Shown: one piece after another, positions 1 through 9,011 of the stretch
Layout: each line of letters starts with the position of its first letter
Position numbering within the stretch: position 1 is the first letter of the stretch
Origin: Botryllus schlosseri
Taxonomy: Eukaryota > Chordata > Ascidiacea > Stolidobranchia > Styelidae
NCBI GenBank assembly: GCA_000444245.1
Contig: ATSW01012208.1
Location: 1 to 23,953 of the forward strand
Direction: 5' to 3'
Length of the DNA stretch: 23,953 nucleotides
Program-made: the position numbers and the translations under genes
The notes under the pieces: model-generated
Databases searched by the model: none
What the model saw: only the letters and a program-made list of their open reading frames with translations
Told to the model about the DNA's origin: nothing

Positions 1-1244
1 CACGCACAATGTAAAATTCGATATACAAGGCATGCCATCTGATCAACAAATCGGCGGATATCGAAACGACCGACTACGGTCTCTATGTCTCGTTTGGCAT
101 CCCCTTTGACGTAATCCCCGATGCAACGTTGTCCTTTCTTTATACTATTGCTATTCGTTGCTCTTTTTGTGTTGATTCATTGATTCCATCCTTCGCCTGG
201 TCTTTCTGCGGGTTGTTTTGACGCCGTAAGGCGAGAACGAGCGACATACAGGAAGAGGAGCCAAGATAAACGCCCAAAGTTTGAGCTATCGGGCAGATTT
301 AAGTCCAGTTCATCTGCGTAATTAGCGGTGGATGCTCTCTACGCCATGGGACGTATTAGTGTGCGGTCATCGTATCGCCGTCTATGCGTAATTCAATCAT
401 CGTGTGTTGGCGCTTGGCGGCCGTCAACAAGCAATTTGAATTTACAAATTGGCTGCAAAATGGTTGAGAGATTCTAACTCAACTTGACAATTTTCTTCGC
501 GCCTCGCAAGATTCCGATTTGAATGTAGAAAAATCCATCCACGAAGGAGACTGATGATTTTGCTCACAAATGACGATCAGAAAAGTGGTCACAATAGTCT
601 TTTCTCCCAGAGAAAGGCGCTGCATCGTTAATGAGATTTGGCGTTCTGCTTACATAAATTAGATACTATAACGGAGTATATCTTGGTAATTACGATTAAC
701 ACATGAAGTAAAGTCCATAGATTATCTCGGAACGTTCTACTGGAAATGACAACCCGACAGGACATGTTCTGTTATGTACATTACGAAACATGTGTATGGG
801 GTGAAATATTGATAGGTAGGTATATAGTGTATATAAATGTGAGTGTGATACAACGTAAAGAAATAGATATTCTGTAGACATAACATTCAACGAATTTACA
901 AGTCTTGGAGACGGAACAAACAAGAAAACTGTCCGTGTGAGATTGATATGCGCGTGCACGACCCATAATCCATGGTACGTATGAGTCGTGCACTGGAGTG
1001 TGGACACTGGTACGTCGAAGGAAAGGGAGATATATGAATCGAATTATACAAGTAACCTTCTGGGGTCAGATTACACAAGTTTAACATTACATGGTCATTG
1101 GTCACCCCTACGTGATGTGGAAGGTATTTCACAAGAAAGTGGTAATGGCACAGAAACCACAAAGGCTGTCAGTCAGCGATGCGAAGTCATCGAGTAGCTT
1201 ATGTAACCTGGATATTTGGCGTTCAGCTGATCCATTGCAACTTC
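1..1244. other. Non-coding stretch upstream of the AKNA-like gene; CpG-richer at its left end
   Basis: I see no supportable gene here. Roughly the first 620 bases contain more CG dinucleotides than the AT-rich DNA that follows, which could mark a promoter or a non-coding first exon of the AKNA-like gene, but no core promoter motif is convincing. A small inverted repeat (CAATTTG, 6-nt loop, CAAATTG) lies at 432-451. The open frames on the minus strand between 696 and 1373 have no splice, codon or family support. Confidence 0.4.
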
Positions 1245-1319
1245 TGCTGGCGTGTGCGATATATATGTAATAGAAATGTGGCCGTGAGTAGCAAAAAGCT
1301 TGAACCGTGAACACCCCTG
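1245..1319 (-). mobile_element. Possible hAT-type transposon terminus, degraded
   Basis: Read on the minus strand from 1319, the sequence begins CAGGGGTGTTCAC and contains GGCCACAT about 35 bases in. The second hAT element in this window (left end at 18339) begins CAGGGGTGGCCAAAC and has GGCCACATG at a similar distance. I could not find the partner terminus or a target-site duplication, so this is either a broken end or a chance match. Confidence 0.35.
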
Positions 1320-1381
1320 CTCTATGTCAACTCCCTCGTCAACACCAGTCAAGCGGAACGCTATTCTCTCCATAGTTTTTC

Positions 1382-1870
1382 TTGAAGAAGATCACTCTCT
1401 CGACAACGAGCGATAGGGAGACCTCTTTCGGTTTGGGGTGGCGGCCTATTTATTTCTTTTTGGCAATAGTGATTTTCTCACAGGAAAATCGTCGGTGTCT
1501 CACAGGGAACGAGATTGTCTCACAGCAGAATAGTCAGTGTCTCACAAGTAACGAGATTTTCTCACACCAAAATCGCCCGTGCTCACAGAGGAATCTTGAA
1601 TGCTCCCCTGATATATCAGGCAAAGTGTACCGAGATTCCAATCGGGGTAATTGTAAAATACCGTATACCAGTTCCGTAACTTCATCATCCTATATTACAA
1701 TAGTCCGAATCACAAACCAGTCCCGCAATCAATGTAGAACAACATCAAAAAGTGTCTGTTTCCATCTTGCAATACCTAATTTTATTGTGTTCATGTTCAA
1801 ATGCCAGAAAATGCTAAATCATACTATACAAATGAAATCTCAAATGAAAATGCATTTTGGATATGCATAA
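1382..1870 (+). CDS. Dubious 162-codon ORF containing a 14-residue repeat
   Basis: An uninterrupted frame of 162 codons. Its only notable content is three tandem copies of a 14-codon unit (residues 32-73), each with the pattern FSxxNxxCLTxNEI, and a hydrophobic run just before them (around residues 21-31). The remainder is low in recognisable features and rich in Ser, Thr and Asn, as expected from translated AT-rich DNA. I recognise no family. The frame may be open only because a 42-bp repeat keeps its phase. It could also belong to a 5' untranslated exon of the AKNA-like gene that starts 314 bases further on. Confidence 0.15.
   Translation: MKKITLSTTSDRETSFGLGWRPIYFFLAIVIFSQENRRCLTGNEIVSQQNSQCLTSNEIFSHQNRPCSQRNLECSPDISGKVYRDSNRGNCKIPYTSSVTSSSYITIVRITNQSRNQCRTTSKSVCFHLAIPNFIVFMFKCQKMLNHTIQMKSQMKMHFGYA
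1475..1600 (+). repeat. 42-bp tandem repeat, three copies
   Basis: The units are 1475-1516, 1517-1558 and 1559-1600. Each begins [TG]TCTCACA and, in the first two, ends AACGAGATT; within each unit a second TCTCACA-type word recurs about 23 bases later, so the unit is itself a diverged duplication. Copies 1 and 2 are close and copy 3 has drifted, especially in its second half. The period is a multiple of three. Confidence 0.8.
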
Positions 1871-2183
1871 AGGATTGATTGGAATTTTGGAAAGCGTCAA
1901 TGAAAAATGCAAACATTGTCTCTTGTGGCAATTTGTTTATAGCAGCAATTTATAAAGATACAAAAGTTAGGCTATAACATATTAAACAAGTATATATCAT
2001 ATTTTTGCAAAACTATAGTTTTGCAGGCCTTGTCATCATTATATTTGATTTCCAATAACATTATATGGGTTTAATAATATTATGTACACTTCAATTTCAG
2101 ATATGTTGTTTGTCTAGTATTACACCATTAGGATTTAATAATAGGACTGCCTAGCTAAGAATCGCTTCACAATACTTTCCACC
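1871..2183 (+). other. Upstream region and probable 5' untranslated exon of the AKNA-like gene
   Basis: A good 3' splice site (cttcaatttcag) ends at 2100, so the untranslated leader may be spliced to 2101. An ATG with a four-codon frame (2103-2117, ending TAG) and an in-frame TAG at 2142-2144 precede the main start. The second of these limits the main frame and supports the ATG at 2184. The rest, 1871-2088, is plain AT-rich DNA. Confidence 0.45.
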
Positions 2184-5100
2184 ATGTCAAACTCCCCTCC
2201 TCAGTTGAGCCAACAATCGTTGGAAGAGTTTGAAGAATACGAGCGAATCATAGAACAAAACCGGGCTGTCGACAGCAGCGACAGTGACGATTCGTCAAAT
2301 TCGCAAGCAACCCCCAAAGAACCTCGCGGCCGGCTACCTGCTGATACTGGATATCACAGCGTCGGAGATTTTACGTTTTCAATGCAAGATCCCACGTCCA
2401 GCGATAGAAACGATGACAGGGCGTCATCGAATTCAACAAGCGATGCTGCAAGCGTTAAAAGCGCGCAATCATCTGCGCGAATGCGCAATAATGCATCACA
2501 TGCTCAATCTTCCGATATCGATGATGACAAAAGTGAAAAATCTGCAACCTTTGCGAGTGTGTCAATAGAGCAAAACGTGAATATTGATCCAGTTCAAAGC
2601 GGTACTGACGACGACGGGAAACTTGTCGCCACTTTTGGTACGACAGAAAACTTCCAGGCGCTACTACAAAGACAATTGGATGACGCAGAGGAAGAATCCA
2701 GCAGCTCTGAGGAGGAGCCGGCCCCTGTAGTCGAAGAGAAACGGCCCGCGACCACTCCAAGCCCCAGAGTTCAACTGCCTCGCCCTAAAAAACCGGCGTA
2801 CATGAGCAGGACCACCAGATCCCCGGCTGCAAATAGAGCACGCCGCGCCAGTCAGAAATCAAAAACGTGGGCGCCACGTTCTCATTGGCCGGGCTTTCCG
2901 GAAAGTAGCGACGATCTGAGCGTGCATTCGGACGCATCCAGAACTGAATTGCGAAGGAAGTTACGAAAGGAGAGAGTCGAGAGAGAAAAAGAGAAATCCG
3001 TTAAGCACCAGCTGCAGAGCGAGTACGACGATTTGCTGACTAAGTACGCGGAAGCCGAAAATGTCATCGATCAATTGAGAATCGGAGCGAAAATCGACAT
3101 CATGGCACAGCTTCCCGATGATGCCGACATGGAGAAGTTGAAGAAATCGCAAGAGGAATATGATACTGCGAGGTCCGAGCCGATTTTGGACCTTTCACAT
3201 TCTCCGAGATCAACACGCGATGCCGTCACTGATAGCAGCCTCAAGCTTCCTGCCGCAGCTAATCGCGAGTTTGCGCGTATAGCGTTAATACACGATGCAG
3301 ACGAATTGCGAGGTCAGATGGAGTCTTTCGCTGCGCTTTTGGACGAAGGCCACCACATTTCCGACCGGGAGAAAAGAGATGTGCTGGACAGTGTAATCAG
3401 CAATGTCCACAAGTTGGAAAATGATCGGATGAAGGCAGCTAGGGATCATGATGCCGTCCGGCAAGCCGCGATATTAACCGGGAATGCGAGCGGCGCGCTC
3501 CTCGAAGATTTTGATCCGCAATCGGAGATTGCCGGTAAGATTTTTCAACTGAATCGACTTTTGGAGGATTTAAAGGATAAGGTAGCCGTGGGGTCAAGTT
3601 TACCGCAGACGCCGACGTCCGGACGAAGACAATTTACTACAGACGAGGCATCAGAAACCAGTGAGTCCTGGAACAGCAACATCGATGATAGGTTCAACCA
3701 GCAGTTAAAACTGTACAACAAACCGGCGTTGGCTGATGAGCAGTCCGATACGACCGTGTCTAGTCATTTCTTGTCTAGCGACGATACCACAGTCGAGTTT
3801 CCAGTGGATAGGGAATCGCGACGCGATTTATCAAAACAGGGTAGCGACGATATGCCGGAAAGGTTTTTAAGGCCTGTGTCGAGCCGCAGGAATAGTTCGT
3901 CGAAGGGTACGGCGCGTACCGTGATCAGTAACGGCGACTCGAGTCCGTCTCGTAGTGTGAGAAGCAGTTATTCACCGTCTAAAGCGGATTCGACCTCGCA
4001 AAAGTCCCCGGATTCGCGAAGAAATTCGAAAAGTCGATTGCCCGTACCGGTATCTTCATTAACGAATGAGCGCCCGGACAGAGCAGGTGGCAATAGAAAA
4101 AAGTCGCCTTCCAGCAATGAAATGGACGGCGACAGTGGCTTTGTAGGGTCTGTGAGCAGTAGGGAATCGATGGCGGCCAAGTCACCCCGTGCTGCGTCGC
4201 GGAAACAGGAGTTATCGCCTGTTTTATCAGTACCACCTAGTGAACGCAGCACGGTCTCTCAGTCGCAACAAACTCGAGGGTTGAAGCCGTCGGCCAGAAC
4301 TAGATCGGCATCGCGACATTCAAACGTATCGGCGCCACAGTCCACGTACACCCAAGACGATACGAGAAACGAATCAGACTACTTCAAGCCGGAAACAACC
4401 AAAAGCTCTGCGTCGGGTAGAAAAGGGCAGAAGAAAAAAGCCCCGAAATCAGAAGACGGTAGTAGCGTGTGGTCTGTGCCGGTGAGGTCGGCACCCCCTA
4501 TTCCGTCCCATGTCAGAATCCGCAAAGGTGCGTCGGGAACACCGCTTCATTCTTCCGCGCCTTCTCAAAACACATCGCTACGAGAAACGCTGGGGCATGG
4601 TTCTGAAAAATCAAGACCCAGCAGCAGGAGATCGACCGCGAGCAGGGACAGCGCCCTGGACTTGATTCGCGGCGAAATAGCGAGACTCCGGCAGGAGCTG
4701 GTTGACAATCAAAAGGCGGCTGAAACGCGGTCCGACAGGGGCCGGTCTGCGGACCGTAAGCAAAGCAGAAGAAAAAGTTACGCTTCCGAAGATCTCAGCA
4801 CAGAGACAGAATCACCCACTCAAATCGAGAGGGCGTCCGCTAGGCAAGGACGTAGCAAGAGGCGACATTCGAACCAGGGAAGACGCAGCGTTTCGAAAGG
4901 CTCCGAAAACACAGGGATCACCGTAATCGAGAGACGAGACGCAAAAAGTGGCAGCGACGTTCCGCTTAATCAAGCGCACGAGCGCGCTGTAAAGGAGGAA
5001 ACAGTTCCGAAAGGCCACTGGGAGTATATACCGCCGTATTTTTCTCCGGCCGTTGCTCCGCAAATTCTCACCCCAAGACACGTGCCAGTTCCTGCTGTTG

Positions 5101-5522
5101 TCGCTACCCCGCTGCCCCAGCCTGCAATGGTGCAAATCGAGCCTGCTTTTTACAGCCCCGTTCGATACCCTTCGCCGGCTAGAATTTACGTTCCGATACC
5201 CGCTTACGAATCTCCGAAGTCCTCCTTTCGACCGGAACGCATCGTTACTGTTCGTACGCGGCAAGACAGTCCGAGGAGGTCCAGTAGGACAAGGGACGCG
5301 GAAGAAAACGATAGGTCTTTAAGACGAAGCCACCTCAGATCTCCAGTGAAAAGGTCGTCGTCGGTGCCCCCGCTTCGGCAAAGCATCCTCGATCCGCAGT
5401 TGAGCCTGTCCCTGCAAAGAGCGGAAAGGGCTGCCGATACCCTGCAGCGCAAGTCAAGGTCCATGTACCGGAGTTTGAGGGATACGTACAGCAAGGCAGA
5501 ACTTTCTCTATCGTACGTTTAA
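2184..5522 (+). CDS. AKNA-like coiled-coil protein, single long exon, 1112 residues
   Basis: AKNA is a vertebrate protein first described as an AT-hook factor and later shown to organise microtubules at centrosomal subdistal appendages. Three blocks match that family from memory. A charged coiled coil (about residues 253-304) ends in KYAEAENVIDQLRIGAKI. A helical AKNA-type domain (about 358-470) holds ELRGQMESFAALLDEG and FDPQSEIAGKIFQLNRL. A conserved tail is at about 1076-1102 (SLQRAE...KSRSMYRSLRDT). The N-terminal ~170 residues are acidic and Ser-rich, and 480-1000 is a disordered Ser/Arg/Lys-rich stretch, followed by a Pro/Tyr-rich segment (about 945-1015). No exact AT-hook core (RGRP) is present; the nearest is PRGRLP at about residue 46. 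The start has a good context (ccaccATG) and an in-frame stop 42 bases upstream. The whole protein lies on one exon, unlike the neighbouring genes. Family assignment is fairly secure, strict orthology less so. Confidence 0.75.
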   Translation: MSNSPPQLSQQSLEEFEEYERIIEQNRAVDSSDSDDSSNSQATPKEPRGRLPADTGYHSVGDFTFSMQDPTSSDRNDDRASSNSTSDAASVKSAQSSARMRNNASHAQSSDIDDDKSEKSATFASVSIEQNVNIDPVQSGTDDDGKLVATFGTTENFQALLQRQLDDAEEESSSSEEEPAPVVEEKRPATTPSPRVQLPRPKKPAYMSRTTRSPAANRARRASQKSKTWAPRSHWPGFPESSDDLSVHSDASRTELRRKLRKERVEREKEKSVKHQLQSEYDDLLTKYAEAENVIDQLRIGAKIDIMAQLPDDADMEKLKKSQEEYDTARSEPILDLSHSPRSTRDAVTDSSLKLPAAANREFARIALIHDADELRGQMESFAALLDEGHHISDREKRDVLDSVISNVHKLENDRMKAARDHDAVRQAAILTGNASGALLEDFDPQSEIAGKIFQLNRLLEDLKDKVAVGSSLPQTPTSGRRQFTTDEASETSESWNSNIDDRFNQQLKLYNKPALADEQSDTTVSSHFLSSDDTTVEFPVDRESRRDLSKQGSDDMPERFLRPVSSRRNSSSKGTARTVISNGDSSPSRSVRSSYSPSKADSTSQKSPDSRRNSKSRLPVPVSSLTNERPDRAGGNRKKSPSSNEMDGDSGFVGSVSSRESMAAKSPRAASRKQELSPVLSVPPSERSTVSQSQQTRGLKPSARTRSASRHSNVSAPQSTYTQDDTRNESDYFKPETTKSSASGRKGQKKKAPKSEDGSSVWSVPVRSAPPIPSHVRIRKGASGTPLHSSAPSQNTSLRETLGHGSEKSRPSSRRSTASRDSALDLIRGEIARLRQELVDNQKAAETRSDRGRSADRKQSRRKSYASEDLSTETESPTQIERASARQGRSKRRHSNQGRRSVSKGSENTGITVIERRDAKSGSDVPLNQAHERAVKEETVPKGHWEYIPPYFSPAVAPQILTPRHVPVPAVVATPLPQPAMVQIEPAFYSPVRYPSPARIYVPIPAYESPKSSFRPERIVTVRTRQDSPRRSSRTRDAEENDRSLRRSHLRSPVKRSSSVPPLRQSILDPQLSLSLQRAERAADTLQRKSRSMYRSLRDTYSKAELSLSYV

Positions 5523-6908
5523 TTTATTGTACGTACGGTGTACTTTGTAGCAAGTATTTTGCGTTGAAACGAATCAGTGCCAACAGTTTGTAATGAAGCT
5601 CAATTCTTCCGTACGCAGGGATCAAAGATAGCACGTTTTTTACATTATTTGTATTATGCCTTTTATTCTGTGTGTACATCTCTTCAATAACCAGCTGTCC
5701 TACGGACTGCCGTATCCCTCCGAGTTTTTCACGAGTCGGCATTCCAACTTTTCTACTAATGATTGAAATATTTTCATTCGATTTTGGAAGATGTCTTGAA
5801 AATGCATGTAACATCTACATGTATTTGGCACAATATGAATTTTCACAGTTTATATCGACATTGGATCGTGTTTCACCAAATTATTCCGTAGTTACGAAAA
5901 ACTGTTAATAGGCCTACCCTAACAATCAACTTACCTTGTGATATGTTTATGTCTCAGTATTCAGGGGCTTGGTAAATATCTGGCAAGACTTGAATCGAAG
6001 GGCTCTGTGCTTATTATGTGTAAGGCTTAATGAAATTATTCGTGTCTGAATTCCTAGTCATCCTATACAGCACTCACAGTGTCTAATTTCACTCCATTGT
6101 GCCTTATGATTAAAATATCCGTTGTCTTCACTCTTCCTATTTACATTGTGAATTCCACTCCACTGTAAAGCTTTATGAGATATGCCTATATTTCTACGAG
6201 CGATCTACTTCAATGGTGTAACATTGCTTCATAGTACCTCGAGTTCTTATTTTGTATTGTGTAATTCAAACTCTCAAAGTCAAGAACATGGACAGATCCA
6301 CTAACGTAGACTATAATACACACATTTTTCATTGTGACGTATGTTCCAGCATACCTCACTTTTAGATGATCAAAGTAGCACCGTCGTAACCCTTCCAATA
6401 TGGTGGATTGGTATGAAGTTTGTAGAATCTTGGACGCTATTGCTAATTTGGGTTAATTGTGCAGATTGCACAATACACACATTGCATGAATTTCATTTGT
6501 TTGGTTTTACCTTTGGACTACTCTTGCTTCACAATATTGCCACACTGATTTCTGACTAGTCCAGAGTGAATAGCAATTTATCACCTTTTCACCAATTCTC
6601 TATTGTGATGTGACTTGCTGAACGAGTGGTGGGAGTCTGAGAATTATATTTCACGTATTTTTATCCTAAACTGCGCAGTGGCGCTGGATATTGTTTATAT
6701 ATGTTCAAAGAGTTTTAAAATTGTACACATCGTAGCATTATCGAAGACTTCACTGAGTATAATTTACGTTTGTGTAACGTACGCACAATATCTACCTTGC
6801 TGGGACAAAGAATTTTCTTGCTTATTTTATCACAGAGTAAATGCAGCATTGTGAATTGTGTATATTCCGTTCTATATTTCTGATATGTTACCGATGATTC
6901 TGTTTTAG
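5523..6908 (+). other. Gap between the AKNA-like gene and its tail paralogue
   Basis: This holds the presumed 3' untranslated region of the AKNA-like gene. I see no canonical AATAAA close behind the stop; an ATTAAA variant at 6109-6114 is the best candidate. The short open frames on both strands look like translated AT-rich DNA. A good 3' splice site (gattctgttttag) ends at 6908 and belongs with the next gene. Confidence 0.4.
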
Positions 6909-6948
6909 ATCACTAGTCGCATGCCGATAGTGCTTCGTATTTAAAAGT

Positions 6949-7281
6949 ATGCAGAAAAGCTTCACGCTGCATAGTGGGTATCATATGCCACCGAATATCA
7001 CTTACGTCTTTGTGCCACAATATACGCAAGCACGTCGAAGAGTGACACACAGAAGGGAGGGAACATATCGAAGCTCAAGGCGTCGTTACGATCAAGATGA
7101 CGATGAGTTTTATTCACAAGAACGCTGTTCATGTTCTTCTGATGCCAAAGTCAGTCAGAGCCTGTCAAGTTTGTACCAGCTAACTTCTTTGGATAAATCT
7201 CTGCAAAGGGCTGAAACGGCATCTGGAATGCTAAGAGACAAGTCTCGAAGGATGTATAGAACATTCCGGGACACTATTTAA
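6949..7281 (+). CDS. Small gene or alternative exon repeating the AKNA-like C-terminus, 110 residues
   Basis: Residues 84-109 (SLQRAETA...MLRDKSRRMYRTFRDT) match the end of the upstream AKNA-like protein at about 17 of 27 positions. Before that, PNITYVFVPQY resembles ARIYVPIPAY in the larger protein, and both have an Arg/Ser-rich linker between the two blocks, so the similarity covers the last ~110 residues in order. The frame has an in-frame TAG at 6928-6930 and a first ATG at 6949. A good splice acceptor ends at 6908, so a 5' untranslated exon is likely. A weaker acceptor ending at 6930 would instead join in frame, making this an alternative last exon of the AKNA-like gene. The stop at 7279-7281 overlaps a polyadenylation signal. 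The function of the tail motif is unknown to me. Confidence 0.65.
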   Translation: MQKSFTLHSGYHMPPNITYVFVPQYTQARRRVTHRREGTYRSSRRRYDQDDDEFYSQERCSCSSDAKVSQSLSSLYQLTSLDKSLQRAETASGMLRDKSRRMYRTFRDTI

Positions 7282-7285
7282 TAAA
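7280..7285 (+). terminator. AATAAA polyadenylation signal overlapping a stop codon
   Basis: AATAAA shares two bases with the TAA stop of the 110-residue AKNA-tail gene. This gives a minimal 3' untranslated region if it is used. Confidence 0.55.
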
Positions 7286-9011
7286 AAGAAGGATCATTTA
7301 CGAGACGGTGTTTCTTACTCTGATGATTCTATTGTTCAATGACAGCACTATTTGTTCGGCAATGATAAATGAAATTTGCTTTGTGACTTAACCACAGCTA
7401 GGTGCTATGAATCTCATCTGAGGTCAAGAATTATGGCACGAAGTGTTTCCTATAATATACGCGTACCGCTACAACAATAAAAAGGAAACGCATTGAGCTC
7501 TTCACACTATTTTTAATACTTTTGTTCAATGGACAACTAGTGATGTATGGATAATAATGTATGTTGACCTGATAATGTTCTTTAATCTCTGACTTCGCTG
7601 CAGAGCTAAAACGGGTCTGGTGGCCGAACAAATTTCGTCAATTGTGTGAAATGTAGTGGTGTCTAATTCTGCAAGCGTGTATAATGGAAATATTCCTTTT
7701 TTGTAAACTAAATAGCTTATAAAGTAGTTAGCGAAGCATGTTCATTTTGCTTAGTTTTACGTGTCTTTGATGCAACCCAATTTACAAAGTGTAGACCCTA
7801 TGCAGGATGTGTCACATCACATCTGCAAGATTCCAGTTTTTGCAATGCTGGCTTTACGTTTGATGATTTAGCTTTTAGCAAGCTCTCTCTCGAAATGATG
7901 CCGATTGGGTACAAGATAAAATTTGATGATGCCAAAACAAAATTGCGTCGAGTTACTAATCACCTCACCAATTGTATAGCACTGAAAATGTAACTGTATT
8001 GGACTATTATCATGCATTTTACTGTTTCGTTCTATGTCAATAACAAGTAAGCTTCCTCCTGGTACATGGTCATCCTGCAATGCACTTATTTATCTACATA
8101 ATAGACGGCCTTACCTATTGCATAGAGGTACAGTATGAACGTGTATAGTGAGCCTTCGGAATATTTTTTTCAACTGCACGTGGCCAAAACACACTTTTTC
8201 TTGATACTGGTACTATTCAAATTCATAATATAGTAGACTACCTTATCTCTCTGGCTATGCATGGCATTCACCACTGTGATAAAAAGTGCGATACGCGTCA
8301 TTATATCGTCAAACCGTATAACATGCAATTTGGTCTTTTTGAATGATTTTGTATTTTAAATGGATTACATTCCATGAAGTTCTGTTTGATTTGCACAAAA
8401 TCCAAACGTTGTAATCTCGTGTTTGAAATTGGTGATGTTGTGAAATGAAGACAACTTCATTATCTTGGTCCGGTCATTGACTTGTCCGCGGATCGAATTG
8501 TTACGGTTCTTCCAATCTTCTTATTGACAAATCAAGTTTTTCTAGTTGCCATAAGGATATTGAAAATGGATTTGTACAATTATATATGCGGTGTCAAAAT
8601 GATTGATCTGTTTCTGTGTGCTAGCGAGACTTTGTTGAAAAGTATTTGCTATGCTACAAGATGGATACTCAAAATTCTTTGATATCTGACAAAGTCTTTT
8701 CCTGAACGCTAAGCTTGGCGAGAATGGTTGAGATGATATTTGCTAACGCTCCATTGTTTGCTAATGATTGTGACACTTGAGATAATCGGTGTATCTTTTG
8801 TAAGGTTTCATGCAAGACGATTTCTATTTGTACAAGGTAATGTATTCCACATCCCTTTCAGGCACGCCACAAAATTTAGGCTTTTGTGCTCTACTACAAT
8901 ACACTGTTATACTATGTTAACCGATATTTTTCTTACGTCAGGTTAAGAAAGCATGTGTTGTTGACATATTTTTCCTGTTAACTGAAGCTGTTCGGTTTTG
9001 CGGTTGTTACC
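7286..9011. other. Intergenic DNA with no recognised gene
   Basis: AT-rich sequence of about 1.7 kb. The open frames seen in it (for example 8482-8682 and 8740-8946 on the plus strand) have no family resemblance and no matched splice sites. The last ~60 bases should include the leader of the gene starting at 9012, with an in-frame TAA before its ATG. Confidence 0.5.

Noticed and set aside
696-1007. A 103-codon frame on the minus strand
   Set aside because: Composition matches translated AT-rich DNA, with many His, Tyr, Ser and Val codons and no domain or splice signals.
81-1328. CTCTATGTC occurs at 81-89 and again at 1320-1328 beside the possible hAT end, like a target duplication
   Set aside because: The sequence after the left copy does not resemble a hAT terminus, so the match is probably chance.
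2300-2340. PRGRLP in the AKNA-like protein as an AT-hook
   Set aside because: The AT-hook core is RGRP with flanking basics; here Leu replaces Pro and the surroundings are acidic.
4812-5264. A 150-codon antisense frame inside the AKNA-like exon
   Set aside because: It is a shadow of the real frame, caused by its Arg/Ser-rich codons; there is no independent support.
6060-6190. Two imperfectly similar stretches around CACTCCA(T/C)TGT
   Set aside because: They are too short and diverged to call a repeat unit.
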